Positions 36,040-47,800 are shown, counted from the stretch's first letter. The stretch: 64,000 bases of DNA from Alopecurus myosuroides (GCA_028641055.1 CM054062.1:173309642-173373641), one strand, 5' to 3'. Notes: a model not told the origin generated them from the sequence alone. Translations and numbers: made by a program.

Positions 36040-36400
36040 GTGACTCATGCCGTGATGATGGACGCCGCAGGGATGACAGGAGGGATGACTATCGCGATCG
36101 CGATACCCGCCAAGGACGTGATGATGGACGCGATGGACGTGGTCGCTATGACTACCGTGACAGAGATGATCGACGCTGTGGCACCTCAGCTGATCGTGGT
36201 GACCGTGGCGGTGACTACGGTGACCGCCACCATGGACGCGGTGACCGTGAGGAATCATGGCGTCGTGATGGAGATAGGAGGGACAACGACCGCGATCGTC
36301 GGTGGGAATCTGATCGTCGACGCAGTGCTGATCCTCGGGATGATGACAGATGCCGCAACAATGACAAAGGGCGCCGCCGTGGACATGGCCGTGCTCCTAC
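36040..36400 (+). repeat. Arg/Asp-rich low-complexity coding repeat in Copia gag
   Basis: About 120 codons consist mainly of CGT/CGC (Arg), GAT/GAC (Asp) and GGA (Gly), giving alternating RD, RDD and DRD units such as RRDDRRDDYRDRDTRQGRDD. They lie between the capsid-like part of gag and the zinc knuckle. The DNA is an irregular trinucleotide repeat of gat/gac/cgt words. Confidence 0.85.
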
Positions 36401-38337
36401 ACCGTATGTTGATGTAACGTGCCAGATATGTAAGATTCATGGGCATCCAGCTACTGAATGCTGGTGATGAGGGTGGCCGTGACAAGAAATCTTCAGCAAA
36501 CATTGCAAAGTACGGAGTGAACACAAACTGGTATTCTGACACGGGTGCAACATATCACATTACAAGCCAATTGAACAAACTCACCACCCAGGAGAAGTAC
36601 ACAGGCCGTGATCAAGTGCACACAATTGAAGGAAACAGTATGCCTATAAGCCATATTGGTTATTCAATGTTAAGCACTCCTCATAGCAAATTGCATCTAA
36701 ATAACATTCTTCATGTCCCTAATGCTAATCTTGTTTCTGTTCATAAGCTTACACTTGATAACAATGTATTCATTGAATTTCATCCTTATTTCTTTTTGAT
36801 TAAGGATCAGGCCTCTCGAAGAATTCTGTTTAAAGGACCGTGCCATGGTGATCTCTATCCTCTAGTGCCTCTATCTACTGGGTCTTCCAAACCAGCCTTC
36901 GTCACAATAAAGCCATCATCCTCCACATGGCATCGTCGCTTAGGTCATCCATCTTCATTTGTCGTTCAACAGATTATTAGAAAGCATCAGCTTTCATATA
37001 CCCTAGAAATAAATTCTTATGTTTGTGATTCATGTCAGTTAGCAAAGAGTCATCAGTTGCCATATCCTGTTTCATCTAGTGTTTCTACTATTCCTTTGTA
37101 ACAAGTATTTTCTGATGTATGGGGTCCAGCACCTGTTTCTGTTGGAAAACATTTATATTATGTGAGTTTCATAGATGATTTCAGCAAATTCACTTGGATT
37201 TATTTGCTTAAAAGTAGAGCTGATGTATACCAAGTTTTCCTTAACTTTCAAGCCTTTCTTGAACGAAAGTTTGATAGGAAAATAATCACTATGTAAACTG
37301 ATTGGGGTGGAGAGTATGAAAAACTTAATGGGTTCTTCCATAAAATTGGTATCACTCATCATGTCTCCTGTCCCCATGCACACCAACAAAATGGCTTAGC
37401 TGAACGTAAACATCGTCATATAGTTGAGGTTGGTCTTGCCTTGCTAGCTCATGCATCTATGCCTCTAAAGTTTTGGGATGAAGCTTTTCTCACAGCCATA
37501 TTTCTCATTAATCTTCTTCCTAGTAAAGTTATCAATTTTGACACCCCTGCTGAACGTCTTCTTGCTATCAAACCAAACTATGCATCTCTTCGTATTTTTG
37601 GGTGTGCGTGTTGGCCCAATCTTCGTCCCTACAACAAGAGAAAACTTGCTTTTCGTTCAACACGTTGTGTGTTCTTAGGCTATAGTCATCGTCACAAAGG
37701 TGTCAAATTCCTAGAAGTTTCCACGGGGCGTGTCTATATTTCTAGAGACGTTGTCTTCGATGAGAATGTGTTTCCTTTTTCTGAGCTTCATCCAAATGCG
37801 GGTAGACGTCTCCGGAGTGAGATTCTCCTTTTACCCAAAGATGCAACTCCAAATGCTAATGAGGATGTTCAACTTGATAATCATATGTGATTTCCATTTA
37901 TACCTACTGTTACTAATCATGCCCAGGAAAATCAACAAGAGGATGATGATTCAGATGATGATACTGAACTAGACAGTTCAAATCCCAGCCAAAACAGTGA
38001 AGAAAATGGTCCAGGAGCTGAAATTTCGTTTTCTGCACAAAACGACAAAGAAGACAGCATCGGATCCGATGCTGATCCTGCTGACAGCGCTGCGTCTGCG
38101 CCTCCTGATCCCGAGGAGAATCTTGGTGCAGGCGCTGCTTCCCGCGTGCATGCACCCGGTGCTGGGCTGACGTCGTCAGGTGCCGAAGCGCACCAACCAC
38201 GCTCGCCCACATCTCGATCCGATGCGTTGACGCCCTCACCTGCGTCCTCGTCTGCCGAGCCTGTGTCTCCCTCAACTGCGACACGGGAAGACGAAACTGG
38301 CGCGTCGACTGGCGCGCCCCCTGACATGCATGTGTCC

Positions 38338-38457
38338 CCTGGCGCATCTTCCACGCGTCCTTTTGACGCGGAAAACGAAACTGATGCGGGCGGGAGTCCT
38401 GGCGCATCTTCCACGCGTCTTTCCGACGCGGAAAACGAAGTTGATGCGGGCAGGGGT
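38338..38457 (+). repeat. 60-bp tandem duplication in the Copia integrase-RT linker
   Basis: Two adjacent 60-bp units (38338-38397, 38398-38457) begin cctggcgcatcttccacgcg and encode a 20-residue repeat ([20 protein letters not shown], then [20 protein letters not shown]). They lie in a GC-rich, Ser/Ala/Asp-rich linker (about 37900-38560) between integrase and reverse transcriptase. Confidence 0.9.
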
Positions 38458-40206
38458 TCTACTCCGACATCCCCTGCCAGCTCCGATCCCGAGGAGGATC
38501 CTGGTGGCGTGGGATCTTCTGCGCTGGCCTCTCCTGCACCCAGTGTACGCACTAGGCTCCAAAAAGGTATCAAACACCCAAGAAAATATGAGGATGGCAC
38601 TATAAAATATGGGAGGCAACAAAATATTTACAAACATACGGGCATGCTTGCAATTACAAATGAACCACCTTCTTTCTTTGATGCTCTTAAGGATCCAAGC
38701 TGGCGCAAAGCAATGGAGAAAGAATATGATGCTTTGCTTAAAAATAAAACTTGGCATCTTGTTTCACCTAGTTCTAGTAGAAATCTAATTGATTGCAAGT
38801 GGGTTTTTCGTGTCAAGAAAAATGCAGATGGCACAATTGACAGATACAAAGCCCGGTTGGTTGCAAAAGGATTCAAACAAAGGTATGGTATTGACTATGA
38901 AGATACTTTTAGTCCAGTGGTTAAAGCAGCTACTATCTGAACTGTGTTGTCCATAGCAGTTTCTAAAGGTTTGAAATTACGTCAACTAGATGTTAAAAAT
39001 GTTTTCTTACATGGTGTTCTTGAAGAAGATGTTTATATGAATCAACCTCTAGGATTTGAAAATCCCAATGCTCCTGATAGTATCTGCAAACTTGATAAGG
39101 CTTTATATGGTTTGAAGCAAGCTCCTAGGGCATGGTATTCTCAACTAAGTTCCAAGTTGATTGAGCTCGGTTTTGTACCATCTAAAGCAGATACTTCTTT
39201 ATTTCTTCTTCATAATTCAGAAGTTACCATTTATATGCCGATTTATGTGGATGACATCATTGTGACAAGTTCATCAGATTATGCTATTTCTGCTCTTCTT
39301 CAAGACCTCAATGTTCACTTTGCTATTAAGGATCTTGGAGATCTTCACTTCTTCTTGGGAATTGAGGTAAAGAAGAAACATGATGGGCTGTTATTGACAC
39401 AAGAAAAATATGCATCAGAATTACTTGGCAAGGTCAGCATGCTTGATTGTAAGCCTACACCTACACCTTTATCTACTACCGAGACTCTTTCTCTTGTTGG
39501 AGGAGAACCACTTGGTCCAGAAGATAACACAAGGTATCGCAGTATAGTTGGTGCATTACAATATCTTACTCTCACCAGACCAGATTTGTCTTTTTCTGTT
39601 AACAAAGTATGTCAATACCTTCATGCTCCTACTTCTATCCACTGGGCAGCTGTTAAAAGGATTCTAAGATATGTTAAAGAAATCATTAAACTTGGTATTA
39701 CTATTCAGTCATCTTCTTCTACATTGTTGAGTGCATTCTCTGATGCGGATTGGGCTGGCCGTCTTGATGATAGAAGATCTATAGGAGGTTTTGCAGTGTT
39801 TGTAGGTCCAAATCTTGTCTCCTAGAGTGCAAGAAAACATGCAACAGTATCACGTTTCAGTACATAAGCTGAGCATAAGGCCCTAGCTAATGCTACAGCA
39901 GAATTGATATGGGTTGAGGCATTATTGAATGAGCTCGGAATACAATTAAAAGAGAAGCCATGTCTTTTGTGTGATAATCTTGGAGCGACATATCTGTCAG
40001 CAAATCCAGTTTTTCATGCTCGTACAAAACATATTGAGATTGATTTTCATTTTGTTCGTGAACGTGTGGCTAACAAAAGGTTGGAGATCAGATTCATTTC
40101 ATGTAAAGACCAAGTGGCGGATGGCTTCACCAAATCTCTTCCAGTAAGGAATCTTCATGAGTTTAGGCGTAATCTAAATCTCTCTCGGATTTTAGATTAA
40201 GGGGGC

Positions 40207-40363
40207 TGTTAAATGTATTTGTTTCCTATACGAACGGGTATGGTATAGTATACCAACCCTAACTCGTATCTGATGTATAGCCACGGGAGGGGCTTTTCCT
40301 CCCCTATTTAACACGTAACCCGTGCCTCTAACGAGGCCACGGTTCCGCTACGCCCCTTTGACA
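40207..40363 (+). repeat. Copia 3' LTR
   Basis: Intact 157-bp LTR following the purine tract ttaagggggc and followed by TSD TCCCC. It also shows the uninterrupted LINE target (aactcgtatctgatg), differing by one base from the duplicated site. Confidence 0.95.
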
Positions 40364-40368
40364 TCCCC

Positions 40369-41767
40369 AAATCAAAGAAAGGAACTTTGCATTGGCGGAA
40401 GACACGGTATACTATCTCTTGGCGATAGACATTTTTTTCCCTCACAATTTCCAATTTCAAATAAGGTTTGTCTTTGAATGACGGATCAAACAGGTTTGAT
40501 TTTGTGACAATTTGAACCACGTTATAGCAACTGGGTCGTAATGCCGAGCAATCCGTGCAGCTATGTGCTCAACAAAGCCCAACGGGTAACAACACATCTG
40601 GCTAACTGCCCATTCTTGGGCCATAAATCGTTCTGGTAGAAAGGTACTCCATAAAGCGAGGAGTTTCTATTTGACACCTAGTAGAACGCCTTGGGACGCA
40701 CTTGGATGATCGATATGTAATACGGCCCGTAGGGATGCAGGCGGACGTCTGCCAGAGATCCCGATCCGTCCGCCAGCTTGTCCATTTGGTCATCCACTAA
40801 TGAATGCATTAACCAAACCATTTTCCAATTAGCCCAAAAAAAGGAAAAAGGAAAGATGGACTGTAGGTCCGCCAAGTCCAACGGCCCGTCCACTTGCATC
40901 CCTGAATACGGGTGCGAAAATATTTACAGACCTGCTTCGTTGAGGCTCCGTATTTTCAGCAGAACATAGGGAGAACCAGAATTTGTTACGGCTGTATCCG
41001 CTAATAAACGCTCATCTAATCGGGCCCTTAAGGATTATGTGCATGCCCCATTAGCACATGTACAATTTATTCCTTTTACTTCTATATAAATCACATGACG
41101 TATTTTCATTATTCAAATTTTAAATATAATATAAAGTATGTTCAAAGAAAGTATTTATTACTTCTATATAAACACGATCGAAATATTTCTAGATATTTAT
41201 ATAGTTAAAAAAAATTACCATGTAATTTATAGGAATTGTTCACGTGTATTTAACAAAATATTCATGTATTCATAAAATTACTATTCATATATATGAAAAA
41301 TAGTGTTTTTCTTTTTTAGTTTAATGTTCTTATCCATAAAAAAGAATTTGAGAACAAAAATGTGTTCATATTCATAATGAACTATGTTCATATACAACAA
41401 GCAATGTGTTCATGTGTACAAAAAGTATACAAAAAAAGGAATAATGAAAATGACACGAATAATATAAAGTATGTTCAAAGAAAGTAACAATCTTGATCTT
41501 ACAAATCAAAATCTGTGTGTGTGTGTGTGATGGCGGGGGAATGCATGTTTTGCTGCGGAAGACTTTAGAATGGACTAAGCGAGGGGCTCCTTTCGAATCT
41601 CCTTTACTCTGCTTTGCGACTGGTATTGGTGCGTGTGATCTTGTCAATTGGCCAGTGGTCCATTTCCACTTCCAATCATGCATAAATGGCTCAATTCATT
41701 CCAAATATGTGTGATCTGAAAATCATGCAATGATATGAGGTTTTCTGTTTCCGGTAAGTATTTATTA
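40369..41767. other. Upstream host sequence displaced by the Copia nest
   Basis: This is the continuation of the host gene's upstream region across the TCCCC duplication. No convincing coding frame is seen. About 41040-41500 is AT-rich with many ttcat/gttcat words. A 26-bp exact direct repeat (aatataaagtatgttcaaag..., 41128-41153 and 41461-41486) and a (GT)n tract near 41513-41529 are present. Confidence 0.5.
41128..41486. repeat. 26-bp direct repeats 333 bp apart
   Basis: Identical 26-bp copies at 41128-41153 and 41461-41486 bracket an AT-rich, ttcat-rich stretch. This may be the remains of a small repeat expansion or of a short element. There is no clear terminal structure. Confidence 0.7.
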
Positions 41768-41936
41768 CTCCATCTTTATCAAAATATAAGGTGTTTTAGC
41801 GTTTTCTAAACTACACGTATCTAGACTTGTTTTAGTGTAAGATACACATTAATCTACATACTAAAACGTGTCTAGATACTTTTCTCTAGAAAACGCTAAA
41901 CATCTTATATTACGATACGGAGGGAGTACTAGAGAA
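41768..41936. mobile_element. Stowaway MITE, 169 bp
   Basis: The ends read CTCCATCTTTATCAAAATA and, reverse-complemented, CTCCCTCCGTATCGTAATA. This is the CTCCCTCCGT-type terminus of grass Tc1/Mariner Stowaway MITEs. TA dinucleotides flank both ends (41766-41767, 41937-41938). The interior is self-complementary (gcgttttctaaa...agaaaacgct), so the element can fold into a hairpin. Confidence 0.9.
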
Positions 41937-41938
41937 GA

Positions 41939-42243
41939 AAAAGTCTAGCAAATTCCTCAAATACGTACATCACAAAAAATAACCTCCGAAACTCGTATAA
42001 AATAGAGCCATCGATGGCCCTCTGGGGGTTATCTCCTACTTCCTCCGTTCACCTTTAGTTTGGGTTCTAACTTTCTCAAGATTTTTATATGTACTTTGTG
42101 TTTTGTACTTTTTGCCACTTGAGTCTCTAATATGCCCCCAGGTTTGGTCTCCCGATGCATTAATTCGTGAGAAGAAAAGAGCACGCAGTTGTCCATGCAA
42201 TCAATAGCATAGGAGGCGAGGCGTCCACGACCGATGCATGCAT
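41939..42243. other. Host intergenic sequence, no gene seen
   Basis: A tacttcctccgttcacctt motif near 42030-42050 resembles a single Stowaway terminus, but I find no matching partner, so it may be a MITE remnant. Nothing else is recognisable. Confidence 0.35.
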
Positions 42244-44040
42244 TGTTAGAGGTATGCCCTAGAGACCATAATATTCAGCTATTATTCTATCTTTAAGCTC
42301 AGAATTAAGTTTAAGTCATCATGCTATAACCGGTATAGCACTTGAAAATTGAGTTTTCAAAAGAAAATCTTTTTACGGGTGTGACGACATAAACAAACAA
42401 GAGTTCCTAATCTTATATCTAATGTTAGCTTATGGTTTGTGAGATTATCATATTTTCCTGATCATGGACTTAGATAAGAGTCTAGCAAAACATAAAAGTT
42501 TATTGTTAGGATAACAATAGTACTGAACCGACCCAAATGTATGTTGTTGTTAAAAGAGACTAAACAATCATGATGTATTTAGCAAATACATATGAATTTA
42601 ACATTGATTATAATTCCTATACTATGAGAATATCTAGTGACCGCACGATCGAAAGTTATACTTTGGATATCATTAACCTTCTTGCCATAATTGAGAATTA
42701 TAACGGTGATATCTAGGTATGACTTAGAAAGTATAATGGAACTGGGATCATTCAAGACTAGTACTTAACTTATCTAGATGATAGAGAGTTACATTCTCTG
42801 GGCCCTCATAGTATCACCGATGACATATCGTATGGCCAGACACAGTGTTATTTATCACAAGGTCATCGAGGTTATGGATGTGAAAAAAGAACGACATGGT
42901 AAACGAGTTTTATGTGTTATGATCAAAGAGTTTGATCAGACCAGATCAAATAGTCTCACCTCGTGATATCGTTGGTATCATGAAGTTAAAGGAATAAGTG
43001 CAATGAGTAACTTATAAGGTTTCCTCGTTCTTCGGGAACACACAGGAGCTATCATGGATGTCCAGGGTCCCGTTGTTGGTTATTGTTCGGTAAGTTCCCA
43101 AACATGTCTGTGTGTTATCGAGCCTTTACGGGTCACACTCTTAAGCCGTGCCAACCTTTAATTGAGAGAAATAATATGTTGTTATTGGTTTTATGGATGT
43201 TTGATGTCACTACGATGTCATAGGAACAATTCTGGTGTCAATCGGAGTGGTTTCAGGGAAGTTACTATAAGAGAGAAATTATGCCGGTGTTAGGCAGAAT
43301 TTATATGAGAGTTAACAGAGGACATGAGGTGTCCCGAGGTGTTAAAAATGTGTTTCTAACACCGTTAGATAATATCTATGATTTTACCTATAGGGTTCAA
43401 GTGGTTCCAGAGAAGTTTCGGGGACTTCCCATATAAGGAAGAAGTGCCGGGAGGGGGCAGATTTCCCCCTCATGGCCGAACTTTATTTTAGGTGGTTGCC
43501 AGGTGGGACCCAGTTGGTTCACAAGTTGGCGAGAAAAATAGAAAATAAAATGAGGATAAAAATAAAAAGGGAAAGAGGGATGGAGTTTGACTCCACCTCA
43601 CCCAATCCGAGTTGGGCTAGGGGAGGGTCGTGCGGCCACCTCCTCCTAGATCAACTAGGACTCCTCCCCTCCCTTTGACAAGTCTCTCCTCCCTCCCACT
43701 ATATAAATCACCCCCAAGACTCATGGCAAAACACACAATTGACTCTCAAACCTCTCTCTCCCTCTCTAGTAGAATTAGAAAATCTAATTAGAGCCCTCTA
43801 ATTGAATTATAGTATCTTCTAATTGGATTTTGAGTTATACTCTCCCGATTATACCTAGCTCTAATTAGCTCCGCTCTCATGTGTTGAGAACTTGTAGATT
43901 CATAATATCTCTAATCACGGTTGATTAGAGCTACCAATTAGTAACACTGTTAGGCTTTCTCTTCGACGGTACCGACTCCTAGATGGCGGAGCGCTGACAG
44001 GTTGACACGAGCATACACACGCACACCATAATATGGATTA
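42244..44040 (+). mobile_element. Copia-type 5' LTR, first part (split by a Harbinger-like element)
   Basis: It begins TGTTAGAGGTATGCCCTAGAG, the start shared by Triticeae Angela/BARE/Maximus-like Copia LTRs. A TATATAAAT box lies near 43699, followed by a leader with repeated tctaattaga words as in the minus-strand LTR at 397-2432. It stops at TTA (44038-44040), where a Harbinger-like element is inserted, and resumes at 56747. Joined length is about 2.02 kb. Confidence 0.75.
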
Positions 44041-44327
44041 GAGCATCTCTAGCCGTTCGGCCCCATAGAGCGTTTTTTCGGGCGAAAGTATCGCCGCTTG
44101 GGGGCGTGCGGATGTATAATTCGGCCTGGGGGGTGATGCCTCCCAGCCGTTGGGCCGAAGCAACCCGGTGAACATAGAGAATTTACTGCCAAATTTGGCT
44201 AGATTTAAAAAAAACTCAAATTAACTTAATTTAGTTGATAGAAGGCCGAATACAGGCCAGTTCGATACAAATTCGAGGAAATATAGGCGATTACAATAAA
44301 ACATAGTCGTGATCTGCTCGATTGAAA

Positions 44328-44775
44328 CTATGGCCAGAGGATCGGCGACGTGTTGCCGGCCTCGATATGGTCGAGGACGGCCGAAAGGGTTCGTCCGGGT
44401 ACACCCCACCATACTTGGCGGCCTCCGGTGTTTGGCCGGAAACGACCGTCACGCCATTTGTGGACTTTAGTTGTTGCGGTGGCGCTGCTCGAAATACGCC
44501 ATCCAGGTGGTTGCGTCGTGTGCCGCCCAGAGCGGGACAAGGTGCGGGTCCAACGTGGTCGCCCTGATGGCATGCACCTCGTCCCAGCGATGCTTGCCGG
44601 TCGGAATGGGCGAGATGAGGACGCCTCCGTTGCTGAGGCGCCATGAACCCGGCACGCGCATGTCCGGCGGCGCCGGGTAGTTCGCGCCCATGAGAAGGCT
44701 GGCTTCACTCCTGCGCAACATTCGGCGGCCAAAACCGTTCATCACCGCGCCTTCGCAGGGGATTGGCTCTGCCAT
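44328..44775 (-). pseudogene. Grass transposon-borne protein of unknown function, frameshifted
   Basis: Minus-strand ATG at 44775 gives MAEPIPCEGAVMNGFGRRML, then PPDMRVPGSWRLSNGGVLI and WAAHDATTWMAYFEQRH, up to a stop near 44467. After a frameshift, GGRQVWWGVPGRTLSAVLDH and IEAGNTSPIL end at 44328. From memory, the RVPG.WRLS.GGV ... W..(Y/F)F..R ... GRTL..VL.HIE.GN pattern recurs in many grass-genome hypothetical proteins carried by small DNA transposons. I know of no assigned function. The frameshift and short length indicate decay. Confidence 0.55.
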
Positions 44776-44890
44776 CTAAGATGCGTGGAGGGGCGACTTT
44801 GACGGAGGCGGCGGGTGAGCAGGGTTGTGCATGGTCATCAACGGCGAAATGGATGTCGTTTTATAGCGGTGGGAGAGGGTGGGAGTGGTG

Positions 44891-47800
44891 TGTCGCACCC
44901 TGACTTCTAGGGGATACTCACCACACGAACTGGATATCAGATGCTTGGATTATGGGGCATAACTGCTCCCACGTCCCAGCTTCCTGGTAGGCATGCGCTT
45001 ATGCGCGACAACACAAGCCCTGCTATTCCATCGTCGATGTAAACTATCCACTAGAGATCAAAGGCACTTTCGTCGACGTACTTCAAACCACACACACATG
45101 GTACGTCAACGGCGTTTAACAAGTGATATCACAACAGATCTCTACGACACAAAAGATTGAAATAAGTTGCAACTGGCTCTCATTAGAGCAGAGATAGCAA
45201 ACACAATCATTCAGAGGGCACATGCCCCAACAATACATCGTTACAATACAGCGGAAGCATTCAACATGTCTGAGTACAGACAAGAACCAAATAGGCCTAA
45301 GAGGTCGGAAACAAACAGACGGAGCCCATCCACGAAGTCTCGGATCCTGCCCGGGTCCGCTATCTACTCGTCAGCAGTCTCGTCATACTCCACGTAGTAG
45401 CCACCATGTAGATCCTCGGAAACGTAGGTCTGCGGAAACCACAGCCCCAAAGGGGTCAGTACATAAACGTACTGGCAAGCAAGACTCACAATTCACCAAA
45501 GTGTAACCCGTCAACACCAAGCACAGATGCTTTGGGTTCAACGGAAGAAAGGGGGATATAAAAGATGCTGCAACTGGCTGCGCTAACCAACTACAGAGAA
45601 CTACAACTTCCAACTAACAGAAAGGGGATAAGATCGAGTATAGTAACCAACTGTAAGATAACTTCAAACAAACCCGTCCTGGATCTCGCCCCTTATCCAA
45701 AGAAGCAATCCGAGGATAACCCACACAGTTGAAATAATGATGGTTCAATTTATTGTGTCAATAAGCCTATTACTAGTCAAGTTATTAATCATGGGGTGTA
45801 ACATGTTTGATCATTATGTTTAAGTTGTCCTGAGTACTTGTTAGCCAGTACTTTCACCAAGTAATCCATAACCGCGGAAAACACGGCTTCTCGAGAAGAT
45901 TATCCCTGCAGGGTTGCACCAATTTGGCCGTACACGCAAGAATATCCCGCCAGATGGGGATCAAACCCACCAAGCGAGGTACTCTACACAACCAACCATT
46001 CTTCGCATCAAGCCCAAAGAACCTTGGGCGCACGGCTAATCAAGCCCCGAAGAAAAGGGACCCTCATAGCACTCTAAGACCGTGTCCCCCTATATGCCGA
46101 CTACAAAAGTTCCACCCTGGCCTGGGCTCGCAAAAACATGCACGCGGCAAATGGAAAACACGAACTAACTGAGGCGATTTGGACGAGATGTGAATCAGGT
46201 CAAGTTGAGGGGGGCGCCCATACTCGCTTCCCACATGCGGGTAGTGCGCTCATCATGGATCAGTAGACAAGACCCTTTTCCTATTAGGGTCGACACTAGC
46301 AGGCCTCAAAACCACACAGGGCCTCCTGCCGGTGCCTTATCATCAAATTATTATTAATAGTAACATTAGCATGATTGATTGATTAAACATCGAGCCCCCA
46401 GAACATAATAGAGTAGTAACAGAAAGTAACGGGTAACATACTCGAGCAAAACAAACCTAAGCATGCTAGTAAGACACGGGCACACGCAATGGTTATAGGT
46501 ATGGAGGTGAGGCAATATCAGGGTTAAGGGATTCATGTGATAGGTTCGTAACAGAAACAACTAATCATATGGCTAGCAACAATAGACAACGGAAAGTATC
46601 GGTAACCAAGGTTGAAAAGGAACACAGTGGTTCATGTGAGTGATAACTTGCCTGCAAAACCCAGTAGCCTGGTACTGAGCTAAATCCTTAGAAGGGGTGT
46701 CGTAAGTATCATCGGTCTCAACGTCGTCGTTTATCCGAGAAGAAGCAAACAGACAATGCAGAAAAGGTAGACAATCAATATCACGGCACAGGGCACATTC
46801 ACGGGGATGATGCATGTCATGTTAATAGATGCATCAGAATAAACTACTTGACAAGATAACACAATTTAATTGGACCCATATGCAATGTGAATTGCATATG
46901 GATGCAAATGGTTAAGGTGGAAGCAATGATCTACATTTGATTAACAAGTGTAAGTGGTTAAACATGATGCATGCATGATGATAACAAGAAGTAAACAAGA
47001 TTAGATGCAATTGGAATGAGAGTTAACAAGTTAGGGAATTTATTATTAAGTTTGGAAATTGGTTACTTAATGATGTCACACAAACAATTGTTGTTTTCAT
47101 CAAGTTAAAATGTTCAAAACAAATAACAAAGTTTATATTTGAAAAGAACACACAATTTTAGGTGGATTGCATGTTTCACTTGTTGAAAGAGGGTTTCAAA
47201 TAAATTATTTATGAATTAAACAAGTTTAAGCAAGAATTAAATGAATTTAATTCACACATGAACTTATTTGAATTTTTATTTGTGCAAAACATTAAGTGAG
47301 ATTCATATTTGAAAAGGTTATGCTTTTATGGTTTGAAAACATATTTTATATGTCCCAAAAGAATTTGATTTGACCAAGTTATGAATTTAGCAATATTAAA
47401 TGATTTAAACAAGGTTTAAATCATTTAACCAATTTTAATTATTCAAAACATGAAACAAATTTTATATTTGGAAAGAGGGTTTAATTTTGCATGGAAAACA
47501 TATTTCATTTGTGGAAATTGGATTTAAAATGAGCAAGTTATTATTTTGACAATTTTAAATGCAATAATTAGGAAACAGTTGTTTTCAGCAATTTAAATTA
47601 TTTAAAACAGCAAACAAAAATTATATTTGGAAAGTACATCAAATTTTAGTTGGATTACATGTTTTAAATTTTGAAATAGGAGTTAGGATGAATTTATTAT
47701 GACTTAGACAATATTAAACAAATTTTGAATTAGAATTAATTCAAATAGAAATATTAGTTGAATTTTAATTGTTCAAAATATTAAATCAAATTCATAGTTG

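Larger units (their letters stand above)
35349..40200 (+). pseudogene. Copia gag-pol polyprotein, broken by a frame change and six stops
   Basis: Gag starts at ATG 35349 (VKLTRSNFLFWKTLVMPTL; LVNSLSPEVLPHVVG). It has an unusually long Arg/Asp-rich tail (about residues 230-355), then a CCHC knuckle (CQICKIHGHPATEC, about 36418). Gag ends at 36467, and everything downstream lies in the +1 frame from 36439. Protease has WYSDTGATYHIT (36530s). Integrase has WHRRLGHPSS, a CDSC pair and GGEYEKLNGFF. RT has [15 protein letters not shown] and catalytic [10 protein letters not shown] (about 39240). RNase H has [18 protein letters not shown] and ends [11 protein letters not shown]. In-frame stops lie at 37099, 37294, 37888, 38938, 39823 and 39865. 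The protease-integrase-RT-RNase H order defines Ty1/Copia. Confidence 0.93.
18684..40363 (+). mobile_element. Copia retrotransposon (Ale/Retrofit-like) with nested LINE and Gypsy
   Basis: The LTR is 157 bp, beginning TGTTAAATGTATTTG and ending CCCCTTTGACA. The 5' LTR is split: 18684-18753 on the left and 35011-35097 on the right of the LINE. The 3' LTR is 40207-40363. The target duplication is TCCCC (18679-18683 and 40364-40368). The primer-binding site TGGTATCAGAGC (35098-35109, complementary to initiator-Met tRNA) follows the 5' LTR directly, and a purine tract ttaagggggc precedes the 3' LTR. Without the nested insertions the element is about 5.4 kb. LTR divergence of roughly 5% by eye makes it the oldest layer of the nest. 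The clade is inferred from the short LTR and the gag sequence. Confidence 0.92.

Noticed and set aside
36007..36258. His-rich frame on the minus strand opposite the Copia RD tract
   Set aside because: Shadow of the repetitive gat/cgt codons of the gag tail.
42030..42060. Possible second Stowaway MITE (cttcctccgttcac)
   Set aside because: Only one terminus is visible; no partner terminus or TA pair found.
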